Of a stretch of DNA of 45,542 bases, positions 7,786 through 15,745 are shown in pieces. This DNA comes from Xanthobacter autotrophicus (GTDB taxonomy: Bacteria > Pseudomonadota > Alphaproteobacteria > Rhizobiales > Xanthobacteraceae), in the NCBI RefSeq assembly GCF_029991245.1, contig NZ_JAIVFO010000016.1, positions 1 to 45,542 on the forward strand, in the 5' to 3' direction. The translations under genes and the position numbers were made by a program. Position 1 is the first letter of the stretch. Every line of letters starts with the position of its first letter. A model generated the notes under the pieces. The model was not told the origin of the DNA. It did no database searches and worked only from the letters and a program-made list of their open reading frames with translations.

Positions 7786-8256
7786 TCAAGCCTGCCCGAG
7801 CACCCGGACCTGCGACAGGACGGTGCCCGCGCGGGCCTTGCAGACCTCCCCCTGGATCCAGCGGTCGGCCGCCTTGCCATCCACCAGCGAGATCATGAAG
7901 TCCCGGCAGCCGCCGGCGCGCACCGGCCCGACCGGCGTCGCCGTGCCGCGGGAGCCCGTCTCGGGATTGTCCCAGGGGATGGAAACGTCCTTCTGGCGCG
8001 CGGCCAAAGCCTGATCGAGGGCGATCTTGGCCTGCACCCAGTCGCTGGCCGAAACCCCGGTGGGGGCGTGGCCGTCCGGCACCGGGAGGGAGGCCGGCGT
8101 GGCCCGGATGGAGCCGGTGACGATGGCGTCATCCGGCGACACGTTGACGGTGGAACAGCCGCCGAGGCCCGCGGCGACGAGCCCCGCGGCCGCCATGCGA
8201 CAGAGCGCTTCGCGCCGACGGATCGCGCTTCTATATAAGGAACGGCAGCCGGCCAT
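7786..8256 (-). CDS. RT0821/Lpp0805-family surface lipoprotein
   Basis: About 156 residues from the ATG at 8256, or 136 from the ATG at 8196. A basic n-region, a hydrophobic stretch ([12 protein letters not shown]) and the lipobox LGGC mark a lipoprotein. The C-terminal half carries the family pattern: [13 protein letters not shown], then [10 protein letters not shown] and GEVCKA. This matches the RT0821/Lpp0805 family of alphaproteobacterial surface proteins of unknown role. The longer start keeps the charged n-region; the shorter one is needed if transcription begins from the TATATA at 8232. It is divergent from pdxH with only 40 bases between the two starts if the longer form is used. Confidence 0.8.
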   Translation of the reverse strand: MAGCRSLYRSAIRRREALCRMAAAGLVAAGLGGCSTVNVSPDDAIVTGSIRATPASLPVPDGHAPTGVSASDWVQAKIALDQALAARQKDVSIPWDNPETGSRGTATPVGPVRAGGCRDFMISLVDGKAADRWIQGEVCKARAGTVLSQVRVLGQA

Positions 8257-8296
8257 GGGGACGGCGCGCGAGAGGCGAGGCACAAGGGGCTCCCAC

Positions 8297-8938
8297 ATGA
8301 CTTCGAGCACCGGCATGGAAGCCCACAACCCCTTAACATCCGGTGATTTTACGGAAGTCTCCGAACCGTTCCGGCTGTTTGCCGAATGGCTCGCCGAGGC
8401 CGAGAAGAGCGAGCCGAACGATCCCAACGCCATGACGCTGGCCACCGTCGATCCCGACGGCCTGCCGGATGCCCGCATGGTGCTGCTGAAGGGGCTCGAC
8501 GCCCGCGGCTTCGTCTTCTTCACCAATACCGAGAGCGCCAAGGGCCGAGAACTTGCGCAGACCCCCAAGGCCGCGCTGGTGTTCCACTGGAAATCCCTGC
8601 GCCGGCAGGTGCGGGTGCGCGGGCCGGTGGAACAGGTGAGTTCCGAGGAGGCCGACGCCTATTTCGCCACCCGCCCCCGCCTGTCGCAGATCGGCGCCTG
8701 GGCCTCCAGCCAGTCGCGTCCGCTGGAGGGCCGCTTCGCGCTGGAGGCGGCGGTGGCGGCGGCGACCGCGAGATACGCCCTCGGCACCGTGCCGCGCCCG
8801 CCGCACTGGACCGGCTTCCGCGTGCTGCCGGTGGCCCTCGAATTCTGGCACGACCGCCCCTTCCGGCTGCACGACCGGGTGGTGTTCCGCCGCGAGGGGG
8901 AAGGCGCGGACTGGTCCAGGACGCGGCTGTTCCCCTGA
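8297..8938 (+). CDS. pdxH: Pyridoxamine/pyridoxine 5'-phosphate oxidase
   Basis: 213 residues, the usual PdxH size. It is an FMN-dependent enzyme that oxidises pyridoxine or pyridoxamine 5'-phosphate to pyridoxal 5'-phosphate, the last step of B6 cofactor supply, in the cytoplasm. Landmarks: [36 protein letters not shown] (FMN phosphate contacts), [17 protein letters not shown], and the C-terminal [11 protein letters not shown] with [13 protein letters not shown]. The start has AAGGGG eight bases upstream. A TATATAA at 8232 in the divergent gap could serve as its -10 box, though the -35 is weak. It is followed after 103 bases by an SDR gene that has its own operator-like palindrome. Confidence 0.95.
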   Translation: MTSSTGMEAHNPLTSGDFTEVSEPFRLFAEWLAEAEKSEPNDPNAMTLATVDPDGLPDARMVLLKGLDARGFVFFTNTESAKGRELAQTPKAALVFHWKSLRRQVRVRGPVEQVSSEEADAYFATRPRLSQIGAWASSQSRPLEGRFALEAAVAAATARYALGTVPRPPHWTGFRVLPVALEFWHDRPFRLHDRVVFRREGEGADWSRTRLFP

Positions 8939-8989
8939 GGCATCCCGGTCCGTGGCACCCTTTCCTTGACGTTGCGGCGCGAGGGTGCT

Positions 8990-9008
8990 GCATGTCGGGC
9001 CGACATGC
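8990..9008. promoter_or_regulatory. 19-bp palindrome upstream of the SDR gene
   Basis: GCATGTCGG, one G, then CCGACATGC: two perfect 9-bp arms centred at 8999, 34 bases before the SDR start. A TTGACG at 8966-8971 with a 17-base spacer would place the -10 hexamer at 8989-8994, inside the palindrome. It looks like a repressor operator overlapping a promoter, although a transcript hairpin is also possible. Confidence 0.5.
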
Positions 9009-9041
9009 TTCAGCCCTGAACGCCGGCCCGGGACCCTTGTC

Positions 9042-9791
9042 ATGACCGCCGAACCCGAAGCCCCGCCCCGCATCATGCTCCTCACCGGGGCCTCGCGCGG
9101 CATCGGCCACGCCACGGTGAAGCGCTTCTCCGCCGCCGGCTGGCGCGTCATCTCCTGCTCGCGCCACGCGTTTCCGGAACAATGCCCGTGGGGCGCGGGG
9201 CCGGAGGACCACATCCAGGTGGACCTTTCCAGCCCCGCCAGCACCAAGGACGCCATCGCCGAGGTGCAACGCCGCCTGCCGGACGGCCGGCTCGACGCCC
9301 TCGTCAACAATGCCGCCATCTCGCCCAAGGGCGAGGGCGGCTCAAGGCTCGGCACCCTGAACACCGACCTTGAAACCTGGGTGGACGTGTTCCAGGTGAA
9401 TTTCTTCGCCCCCATCATGCTGGCGCGGGGGCTTTCGGCACAGCTGGAGAAGGCGCAGGGCTCGGTGGTGAACGTCACCTCCATCGCCGGCTCGCGGGTG
9501 CATCCCTTCGCGGGGGCGGCCTATGCCACCTCCAAGGCGGCGCTGGCCTCGCTGACGCGGGAGATGGCCTCCGACTTCGGGCGGCGCGGCATCCGCGTCA
9601 ACTCCATCGCGCCGGGGGAGATCGACACCGCCATCCTCTCGCCGGGCACCGACAAGATCGTCGAGCAGATCCCCATGCAGCGGCTCGGCACGCCCGACGA
9701 GGTGGCGAAGATCATCTACGTGCTGTGCACGGATACCTCGTCCTACCTCAACGGGGCGGAGATCCACATCAACGGCGGCCAGCATGTGTGA
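9042..9791 (+). CDS. Short-chain dehydrogenase/reductase
   Basis: 249 residues, classical SDR fold. NAD(P)-binding TGASRGIG is at residues 15-22 and NNAAIS is near 90. The catalytic triad is Ser in VTSIAGS (~148) and YATSKAAL (Tyr and Lys ~162/166). VNSIAPGEIDT follows. The C-terminus has the common SSYLNGAEIHINGG. The substrate cannot be read from sequence; relatives act on sugars, polyols, acyl-ACP or hydroxy acids. The ATG at 9042 fits the family N-terminus; an upstream in-frame ATG at 8985 would overlap the palindromic operator. It is probably transcribed alone. Confidence 0.93.
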   Translation: MTAEPEAPPRIMLLTGASRGIGHATVKRFSAAGWRVISCSRHAFPEQCPWGAGPEDHIQVDLSSPASTKDAIAEVQRRLPDGRLDALVNNAAISPKGEGGSRLGTLNTDLETWVDVFQVNFFAPIMLARGLSAQLEKAQGSVVNVTSIAGSRVHPFAGAAYATSKAALASLTREMASDFGRRGIRVNSIAPGEIDTAILSPGTDKIVEQIPMQRLGTPDEVAKIIYVLCTDTSSYLNGAEIHINGGQHV

Positions 9792-9818
9792 GGCCGGCGC
9801 GCGGGATCTTGGGTACCT

Positions 9819-9896
9819 TCGCTCAGGCGCCGCGCGGGCTTGCCCCCAAAGCGCTGCGCGGGCTTGGTCCCAAAGCGCTGCGCGGATTTGGGCTCA
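9819..9896 (+). repeat. Tandem 24-bp repeat (three units) running into the corA stop
   Basis: Units begin with GCGCGGGCTTG at 9832 and 9856 and end AAAGCGCT; a diverged third unit starts at 9880. The corA stop codon (9894-9896, minus strand) lies inside the third unit. The left edge, 9819-9842, recurs at 43791-43814 with one mismatch in 24. Confidence 0.85.
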
Positions 9897-10868
9897 CAGC
9901 CAGCGGCGCCACTTGAAGAAGACATAGGGCAGGATGCCCGACACCACCATGGCGCCGAGCGCCAGCGGATAGCCGTAGGTAAAGTCCAGCTCCGGCATGT
10001 TGTGGAAGTTCATGCCGTAGATGGAGGCGATCAGCGTCGGCGGCATCAGCACCACCGAGAGCACGGCGAAGATCTTGATGATGTTGTTCTGCTCAAGACT
10101 GACAAGGCCGATGGTGGCGTCGAGCAGGAACTGCAGCTTGTCGCCCATGAAGGCCGCATAGTCGGAAAGGCCCGAGACGTCCCGGCTCATGGACTTGACC
10201 GAAGCCTTGGCATCCTTGCTCACCGCGACCCCTTCGGTCTCCGTGCCGAGGAAGGACAAAAGGCGCTGCAGCGAGGCCAGACTCTCCCGGGCGTAGGAGA
10301 CCAGGCCCTCCTTGCGGCCCACATGGGACAGGATGGCGCGATAGCGCTTGTTGGCGTTTTCACGGCTCTGGTCGCGCTCGAAGATGTGCTTGGAGATGCG
10401 TTCCACGTCGGCGCCGATCTGCTCCAGCACGTCGGCGGCGCGGTCCACGATCGCTTCAAGCAGGTCGATGAGGACGGTCTCGCCGGAGATGGCGGAGGGG
10501 CAGGCCTTGGCCAGGCGCCCGGCAACCGAGGGAAAGGCACGGGGCTCGCCGTAGCGCACCGTGATCAGGCGGCCCTTGGTCACGATGAAGCTGACTTCCA
10601 GCATGACCGGCGTCGGCGTGTCGGCCCCGCACAGGAGCGAGGCCGTCATGTATCGCGCGTCACCTTCTATATAGAGGCGGCTCGACTGCTCGATCTCGCC
10701 CATCTCCTCGCGCGTGGGCACGGAAATGCCGGCGAAGGCTTCAGCCAGGATATCGTCGGCTTCGGTCGGCGAGATCAGGTCGAGCCAGACCGTCTCGGCC
10801 GGTATCGGCCCTTCGGCGACGGGGATGCCATTCAGGCCCCCATCGCTGAACACATAAGCAACGAGCAT
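9894..10868 (-). CDS. corA: CorA-family divalent cation transporter
   Basis: 324 residues. The long N-terminal cytoplasmic domain is followed by two C-terminal membrane helices. The pore signature YGMNF, with Gly-Met-Asn at 285-287, sits after the first helix (VLSVVLMPPTLIASI), and the second helix ends with the basic tail FKWRRWL. CorA proteins are pentameric channels for Mg2+, and also Co2+ or Ni2+, in the inner membrane. The extracellular loop after GMN reads HNMPELDF, keeping the usual MPE selectivity motif. There is no strong ribosome-binding site. A small gene lies 106 bases upstream on the same strand. Confidence 0.93.
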   Translation of the reverse strand: MLVAYVFSDGGLNGIPVAEGPIPAETVWLDLISPTEADDILAEAFAGISVPTREEMGEIEQSSRLYIEGDARYMTASLLCGADTPTPVMLEVSFIVTKGRLITVRYGEPRAFPSVAGRLAKACPSAISGETVLIDLLEAIVDRAADVLEQIGADVERISKHIFERDQSRENANKRYRAILSHVGRKEGLVSYARESLASLQRLLSFLGTETEGVAVSKDAKASVKSMSRDVSGLSDYAAFMGDKLQFLLDATIGLVSLEQNNIIKIFAVLSVVLMPPTLIASIYGMNFHNMPELDFTYGYPLALGAMVVSGILPYVFFKWRRWL

Positions 10869-10974
10869 GCGGCATGTCCCCGGATTGCCCGGCTGTTGTA
10901 GCCCCGGCAGGACACCGAAGGAAATGCCGCCGTGGCCCGGCCCCCGCGCCGGCCACCTCGGCGATCACGCGCCC

Positions 10975-11187
10975 TCAGGCCGCGAGAAAGTCGATGTCCC
11001 TGAGGGTCACCACGCGGTTCGGCTCACCACCGCCCTTGACCTCGGCGACGCGCTTCTCGCTCGCCTGCTGGGCAGCCGCGGCGACGGCCGAAATCCCGAT
11101 TTCCCGCCACTGCTGGTTCTGCGCCATACGCTTCAGATCCGATTCCACCCGGGTGCTGAGCCCCTGCGACGGCTGTGCGGTAGACAT
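10975..11187 (-). CDS. Small hypothetical protein, 70 residues
   Basis: A hydrophilic, helix-favouring protein with no signal peptide, membrane segment or cysteine. AGGAG sits six to seven bases before the ATG. Codon use is GC-rich at third positions like its neighbours, which supports coding. It lies upstream of corA in the same direction and may share a transcript. I do not recognise a family. Confidence 0.65.
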   Translation of the reverse strand: MSTAQPSQGLSTRVESDLKRMAQNQQWREIGISAVAAAAQQASEKRVAEVKGGGEPNRVVTLRDIDFLAA

Positions 11188-11504
11188 GTCCTACTCCTGT
11201 ACGGTGCGACTTTTGACGTTGCGGCACCTTCGCGTGACCCTTTGAGAAATGGCGTTCGACTGCGTCAAAACTGTGCAACCGATGCGACTTCTCCGAGGTC
11301 ATACGAGGAGTACGCGCCCAATTCCTTGAGAAACTCCAAAGCCCGGTGACGAAACGGCAGGCTGTGCGGCATTTCTGCAACGCTTTCGCATAAGCGGGCG
11401 AGGGCGCGCGCAGAACTCTTCAAGCATGGCGGACATTGGGTTAATTCAATCAGAGCGGGATCGATTCCTCCTTGCGCGGCAAGGCAGAGTAGAATGAGGC
11501 GAAC
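11188..11504. other. Intergenic, less GC-rich than neighbours
   Basis: This stretch holds the divergent upstream regions of the 70-residue gene and the L,D-transpeptidase gene. A minus-strand frame is open across it, but its third-position GC is much lower than in real genes and it lacks a start placed after a ribosome-binding site. I see no defined promoter boxes. Confidence 0.5.
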
Positions 11505-12107
11505 ATGAATTGGCGGCTGGTCGGAGCACTGCTGGCGGGTTTGATGCTCAGCGGCTGCGTGTCGGGAACCTATGCACCGGCACCTGAAGCGGCGATGACG
11601 GCGCGGGACAAGCAGCTTCTCGCGAACAAGCCTTATCCCAATGTGAAGCCGAGCGGTGATTTCGCCCGGCATATCGTCGAGTATCCGACGAACAAGAAGC
11701 CCGGCACCATAGTTATCGATACGCCGAACAAGTTCCTTTACTATGTCGAAGGCGGCGGTAAGGCGATCCGGTACGGCGTGACCGTGGGTGAGGAAAGCCT
11801 CGCTTTCCGCGGTCAGGCGAAAGTGGGCCGCAAGGCGGAATGGCCGAGCTGGACCCCCACGCCGGAAATTCACCAGCGCATCGCCGGCCTCCCCTCCTAT
11901 GTGGGTCCCGGCCCGCACAATCCCATGGGGGCCCGCGCGCTGTACCTGTACCAGGGCAACCAGGACACGCTGTTCCGCATCCATGGCACCAACCAGCCCG
12001 AATATATCGGGCAGGCCATCTCTTCCGGCTGCATCCGCATGCTGAACGAGGACGTGATCGACCTCTACAACCGCGTGCCGACGGGCTCGGAAGTGGTGGT
12101 GCTCTGA
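11505..12107 (+). CDS. L,D-transpeptidase (YkuD domain) lipoprotein
   Basis: 200 residues. The lipobox LSGC gives lipidated Cys18, so the enzyme is tethered in the periplasm. The YkuD domain occupies residues ~65-200. It carries the catalytic motif: His in RIHGTN, then 16 residues later SSGCIRM with the nucleophilic Cys and conserved Arg. The family forms 3-3 peptidoglycan crosslinks or attaches proteins to the wall, both important in Rhizobiales with polar growth. GAGG lies just before the ATG. It is monocistronic, with two terminator hairpins directly downstream. Confidence 0.95.
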   Translation: MNWRLVGALLAGLMLSGCVSGTYAPAPEAAMTARDKQLLANKPYPNVKPSGDFARHIVEYPTNKKPGTIVIDTPNKFLYYVEGGGKAIRYGVTVGEESLAFRGQAKVGRKAEWPSWTPTPEIHQRIAGLPSYVGPGPHNPMGARALYLYQGNQDTLFRIHGTNQPEYIGQAISSGCIRMLNEDVIDLYNRVPTGSEVVVL

Positions 12108-12142
12108 TCGCCGTGACCGGTTGACAGGGATGGTTTGACAAG

Positions 12143-12163
12143 GGGCGCGGTTCATCCGCGCCC
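12143..12163 (+). terminator. First of two duplicated hairpins after the L,D-transpeptidase gene
   Basis: GGGCGCGG and CCGCGCCC form an 8-bp perfect stem with loop TTCAT. No T-run follows. The block TGGTTTGACAAGGG...GCGCCCT is present twice in tandem (12131 and 12166), so this is a duplicate of the terminator that follows. Confidence 0.55.
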
Positions 12164-12174
12164 TATGGTTTGAC

Positions 12175-12201
12175 AAGGGCGCGGTTCATCAGCGCCCTTT
12201 T
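12175..12201 (+). terminator. Rho-independent terminator of the L,D-transpeptidase gene
   Basis: AAGGGCGC pairs with GCGCCCTT (8 bp, 9-base loop) followed by TT and then GCGTTT. Confidence 0.8.
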
Positions 12202-12505
12202 GCGTTTCTGGCCTCTGAAACCAGCGGCCCGGCCTTCGAGCGATGCCGAGAGGCTCACGCTCCGGCGCCGCGCGGATGCCCCTGGCTCCGGGAAGCTGCC
12301 CGTGGCGGGCATCCCAAGCCCGATCGCCCTCTCAACCAGAGAGGGATAGCGCGTGATCCGATCAGCTTGCGTTGCAAGCCCATCGGCGCGTGCTCTGGCC
12401 TTCAGCCGGCAGCAGTCCGGCGCAGGGGTAGATCAGCCCCGGGCTTCGCCCCAGCTGGCCACCGCCGTCCGGTGGACAGGCTTGCCGGCGGTCGCGGCAA
12501 CGGGC
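12202..12505. other. Intergenic between convergent genes
   Basis: No gene. It contains one copy of a ~60-bp dispersed repeat (12339-12398) and a small hairpin, CCCTCTC/GAGAGGG (12327-12345), partly overlapping that copy. Confidence 0.6.
12339..12398 (+). repeat. Dispersed ~60-bp repeat, family B, copy 1
   Basis: The shared core is GAGAACGCG-like, then TCCGGTCGGCTTGCGCCGCA-type, ending CGGCGCGTGCTC. Other copies lie at 15687-15745 (opposite strand) and 38690-38748. The centre (CTTGCGTTGCAAG) is a short inverted repeat, so each copy can fold. Confidence 0.8.
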
Positions 12506-13588
12506 TCATTTCCCGTCCGCTTTCACGTCGGAACCGTCGGTTTCGGCCTCCGGCGCCGGGCCGTCCGTGTCGGAACCGCCGGAAGAAGCCGGGGCCGGCG
12601 CGGCAGTCTTCGGTCTCGGCTTGTCCTTCCTGGCCACCACCGTGCCCGCATCCAGGTTCCATTGGCACAGCCGGAAGCCGAGCCGGCGCTGGGCGAGGTC
12701 CACATGGATATGGTCCTCGTGATAGCCGTCCGATCCGGGGCCGAGCACGGTGGTGAAGCGGCGGCAGGCGCTCTCCTTCATGGCGGCGCGCAGGCGCTGC
12801 GGCAGGCCCCCTTTCTCCACCTTCACGACACGGGCGTCGGCAAGCTCAAAGCCGCCCACGTCCAGGGCATTGCCAAGACCGTGTTCGCTCATGCGCGCGC
12901 CGGACACGCGATTGCGCGGGCGGCAGTCGTAGGACGCCGCCACCGTGACCGCCGTCACCGGCGACCCCAGCGCGGCAACGGCCGGGGCCAGGTCCTCGCG
13001 CAGCCAGCCGGCGACGGCGACGGCCAGCTCGCACCGGGTCACGGCCGCCGGCTTGAAGGCGACGAGGCGACCGTCCAGCAGGCGCACGGCGGACAGGCGC
13101 ACCGGCTGGGCGAGACCGCAACTGCCCCCGGCAGCCATGGGCGCATCCAGGGTCGCGACCAGGGTGCCGTCCTCGATCAGGGCCGCGCACGCCGCCGGCA
13201 TCTCCCGGGCAGCGCCCGAAGGCGCCGCTTCCGGACCGGATGCGCCCTCTCCGGCCGGAGCGGGCGCATCCGGTCGGGCGGGCGGCAACGGGACCGCGCC
13301 GGGCGCACCCCCCTGTTCCAGGTCAGCGCCCTCCTGCGGACCGGGCGTCCGGGCAGCGAGCCGGGGCGCAGGGGCCGGTTCCTGCGCGTCCTCCTCGGCA
13401 TCCAGCTCGGCCGGGCGCGCCGGCGGCAGCGGCGCCGCGCGCAGGGGCGGACGCCGCACGGCGGTGGGCGCCGGCACCGCCACGGTGAGCCCCGACGGCT
13501 TCTTCGGCGGCAGCGGCGCGGTTGCGCCAAGGGCCGGTCCGCTGACGGCGAGCAGCAGGCAGGACACCCCGGAGCAGGCGCCGATCAC
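12506..13588 (-). CDS. Extensin-like C-terminal domain protein, secreted
   Basis: About 360 residues if started at the GTG at 13588. The hydrophobic segment ACSGVSCLLLAVSGPALG looks like a signal sequence. Residues ~25-125 are a Pro/Ala-rich linker. The C-terminal ~170 residues match the extensin-like C domain of proteobacteria: CGLAQPVRLS, ASYDCRPRN, MSEHGLGNALDVGGFEL and EDHIHVDLAQR. The SEHGLGNALD and HEDHIHVD motifs resemble the zinc site of D-Ala-D-Ala carboxypeptidase (VanY/MepA-like) folds, so an envelope peptidase role is plausible; this last step is inference. The start is uncertain: the GTG lacks basic residues before the hydrophobic stretch, and a TTG about 30 codons upstream would supply them. 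It is divergent from the HAD gene. Confidence 0.82.
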   Translation of the reverse strand: MIGACSGVSCLLLAVSGPALGATAPLPPKKPSGLTVAVPAPTAVRRPPLRAAPLPPARPAELDAEEDAQEPAPAPRLAARTPGPQEGADLEQGGAPGAVPLPPARPDAPAPAGEGASGPEAAPSGAAREMPAACAALIEDGTLVATLDAPMAAGGSCGLAQPVRLSAVRLLDGRLVAFKPAAVTRCELAVAVAGWLREDLAPAVAALGSPVTAVTVAASYDCRPRNRVSGARMSEHGLGNALDVGGFELADARVVKVEKGGLPQRLRAAMKESACRRFTTVLGPGSDGYHEDHIHVDLAQRRLGFRLCQWNLDAGTVVARKDKPRPKTAAPAPASSGGSDTDGPAPEAETDGSDVKADGK

Positions 13589-13890
13589 TCTGCGCCGCCA
13601 GCTGAGCGGATAAGGCGTTCCCCGTGTTGAAACGCGCGGGCGATGGACCGGGCAAACGGAGCCCAATGGCGCGAATCGCGCGCTCAAGCGGGCGATCCGC
13701 AACCAGCCGGTTCGGGCAGGATCCGACGCGGCGACAGTCGGCGGGGCGGGAAGGCGGACGCCGGGCGGCGCAGATCGTCGCGAGTGCATGATGCGTGATA
13801 GTAGAGAAGCCGAACCGCCCGGTCGATACGGCCCGGCCGGTACCTTTTTCCTCCCCGGCGTGCCGTTGGCCGCCTCGTCCGGATAGGCCC
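13589..13890. other. Divergent upstream region (extensin-C / HAD)
   Basis: It must hold both promoters, but I see no convincing -35/-10 pair. The minus-strand reading frame of the extensin gene stays open through part of it, which is why its start is uncertain. Confidence 0.4.
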
Positions 13891-14625
13891 ATGCGCGATG
13901 TTTCCGCCCTGCTTTTCGACAAGGACGGCACCCTCGTCGATTTCGACCGCACCTGGGGTCCCGCCTGCGGGGCGGCCATGCGCGCCCTGGCGGGGGACGA
14001 TGCCGCCGCGCTGGCGCGCCTTCAGACGGTAAGCCACTATCTGCCGGCAGAGGGGCGTTTCCTGCACACCTCGCCCCTCGTCTCGGGGTCGTCGGCCCAT
14101 TATGGGCCGTTGTGGGCACAAGCCCTCGGCCGGCCGGCGACGCCGGACTTTCTCGCCGAGATCGACGACCTGTTCGCCCGCGAGGGCCTTGCCTTCCTCA
14201 CCCCCATCGGCCGGCCCCAGGCGACGCTGGCCCACCTCGGGAGCGCCGGCTTCGTCCTCGGCATCGTCACCAATGACGCCGAGGACAGCGCCCGCCGGCA
14301 GGCCGAGGCCCTCGGCATCCTGCCCCTGCTGGCGGCGGTGCACGGCTATGATTCCGGCTTCGGCTCCAAGCCCGGACCCGGGATGGTTGCGGCCTTCGGC
14401 ACCCGCTTCGGCCTTGCGCCCCACACCATGGCCGTGATCGGCGACAGCGCCCACGACCTGGCCGCCGCCCGCGGGGCCGGCGCCCGTTTCATCGCGGTGC
14501 GCTCCGGCCCCGCCCCCATCGACGACCTGCTTTCCGAGGCCGACCTGGTGGTGGACAGCATCGACGACCTGCCCCGGCTTCTGGAACGGGAGCGCTCTTC
14601 CCCGGAGCGGGAAAACGCGGTCTAG
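13891..14625 (+). CDS. HAD-superfamily hydrolase, phosphoglycolate phosphatase-like
   Basis: 244 residues. HAD motif I is FDKDGTLVD with nucleophile Asp10 and acid Asp12. Motif II is the Thr of GIVTNDAEDS (~127). Motif III is the Lys of GSKPGPGMV (~158). Motif IV is IGDSAHDLAAARGAG (~182), followed by the small alpha-helical cap typical of phosphoglycolate phosphatase/PGMB-like members. The substrate is probably a small phosphate ester. The ATG at 13891 begins directly before motif I, as is usual. The last codons and the TAG stop lie within an inverted repeat that belongs to a dispersed element. Confidence 0.92.
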   Translation: MRDVSALLFDKDGTLVDFDRTWGPACGAAMRALAGDDAAALARLQTVSHYLPAEGRFLHTSPLVSGSSAHYGPLWAQALGRPATPDFLAEIDDLFAREGLAFLTPIGRPQATLAHLGSAGFVLGIVTNDAEDSARRQAEALGILPLLAAVHGYDSGFGSKPGPGMVAAFGTRFGLAPHTMAVIGDSAHDLAAARGAGARFIAVRSGPAPIDDLLSEADLVVDSIDDLPRLLERERSSPERENAV

Positions 14626-14635
14626 AGCGTTTTCC
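14610..14635 (+). terminator. Inverted repeat containing the HAD stop codon in its loop
   Basis: GGAAAACGC and GCGTTTTCC form a 9-bp perfect stem; the loop GGTCTAGA contains the TAG stop (14623-14625). The T-rich right arm may act as a terminator. The sequence has the look of the dispersed intergenic elements seen elsewhere in the window. Confidence 0.55.
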
Positions 14636-14660
14636 GTTCGCATTGGCTCACGGCAATCGC

Positions 14661-14790
14661 CCTAGAGTCTTGTTTTAACGCATTTTTTCACGCGAGCCGG
14701 TATCCGCTTCGCTCGAAAACGCTTTAGAACGAAAAATCCACGCATTTTCCTCACGCGAACCGGTGTCCGCTTCGCTCGAAAATGCTTTAA
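14661..14790 (+). repeat. Dispersed repeat, family A, two tandem copies
   Basis: Copy 1 (14661-14726) and copy 2 (14731-14790) share TCACGCGARCCGGTRTCCGC followed by TTCGCTCGAAAAYGCTTTA. A third copy is at 31919-31980. The GCGAACCGG...TTCGC arms can pair. Confidence 0.85.
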
Positions 14791-14821
14791 CCAGGCGGTC
14801 GCCGGCGAGCGGACGGATGGA

Positions 14822-15601
14822 ATGATCAGACGCAGGCTTTATACGGAAGAGCGTTTCTCGCCGCTGGCGCGGTGGAGCTTCCGGCTCGCCTTGTTCTCGC
14901 TGCCGGTGGTGGCGCTCGCGGCGCTGCTGTACCGCACCGGCTTCCTCGATTTCCAGCCGGCGCTGGTCACCCTCGCCACCGGGCTTGGCCTGGCCGCGAT
15001 CGCCGGCGTGCTCGGCACCATCGCGTTCTTCATCACCTGGGAAACCGGCTGGCTGGGCATCGGGCGAGCCATGGCGGCGGTGGGCATCGCGGTGCTGGTG
15101 CTGGCCGGCCCCGCGGCCGTGCTGGCGCGCGGCATGATGCTGCCGCCCCTCACCGACATCTCCACCGACGCGGCCGATCCGCCGCGCTTCCGCTCCCTCG
15201 CCCTTGCCTTTCCGCGGGAGGCCAACACGCTGACCTATGGCGGCATCGACACTGCGGCGGTGCAGCGCATGGCCTATCCCGGCATCAAGCCGGTGGATCT
15301 CACCGCGACGCCGGAAGAAGCCTTCAACACCGTGCTCGCCCTGGTGCAGAAGCGCCACTGGACCATCCTCGACGCCGTTCCGCCCCGCGGCACGCGGCGC
15401 GACGGGCAGATCGAGGCGGTGGCGGTTTCTCCCATCATGGGCTTTCGCTCGAACGTCTCCATCCGCATCCGCCCCACGGCAAAGGGCGCGCGGGTGGACG
15501 TGCGTTCCGCCTCCCGCTACGGCACCCACGACCTTGGAACCAATTCCGAGCGCGTGGAGGCGCTGATGGCCGACCTCGCCGCCGAGCGCCGCCACCGCTG
15601 A
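14822..15601 (+). CDS. DUF1499 domain membrane protein
   Basis: 259 residues. Three hydrophobic segments (~22-42, ~47-71 and ~83-100) anchor it in the membrane. The DUF1499 domain covers ~108-250, starting with PPLTDISTDAADPPRF (the TDxxDPPxF hallmark) and containing TPEEAFNTVLALV and DVRSASRYGTHDLGTNSERV. Function of the family is unknown. The ATG at 14822 precedes a basic RRRLYTEER stretch. It is monocistronic, flanked by repeats on both sides. Confidence 0.9.
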   Translation: MIRRRLYTEERFSPLARWSFRLALFSLPVVALAALLYRTGFLDFQPALVTLATGLGLAAIAGVLGTIAFFITWETGWLGIGRAMAAVGIAVLVLAGPAAVLARGMMLPPLTDISTDAADPPRFRSLALAFPREANTLTYGGIDTAAVQRMAYPGIKPVDLTATPEEAFNTVLALVQKRHWTILDAVPPRGTRRDGQIEAVAVSPIMGFRSNVSIRIRPTAKGARVDVRSASRYGTHDLGTNSERVEALMADLAAERRHR

Positions 15602-15686
15602 GGGCGGGCGGCTCAGCAGGACAGTTCAGGATTGACGGGGTCCGCGCCGGCAACACGCAGCGCCATGGCCGCGTTTGCCGCCTCGA

Positions 15687-15745
15687 CCGGAGCACGCGCC
15701 GATCAGATTGCACCGCAATCGGGCCGGATAACGCGTTCTCTTCCC
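15687..15745 (-). repeat. Dispersed ~60-bp repeat, family B, copy 2
   Basis: Read on the minus strand it runs GGGAAGAGAACGCG to CGGCGCGTGCTCCGG and aligns with the copies at 12339 and 38690. It begins directly after the TGA stop (15746-15748) of the SRAP gene. Confidence 0.85.

Noticed and set aside
11265-11504. Minus-strand open frame upstream of the L,D-transpeptidase gene
   Set aside because: It stays open and an AAGGAGGA occurs, but no ATG, GTG or TTG follows at a workable distance. Third-position GC is far lower than in the real genes here, so it is probably non-coding.
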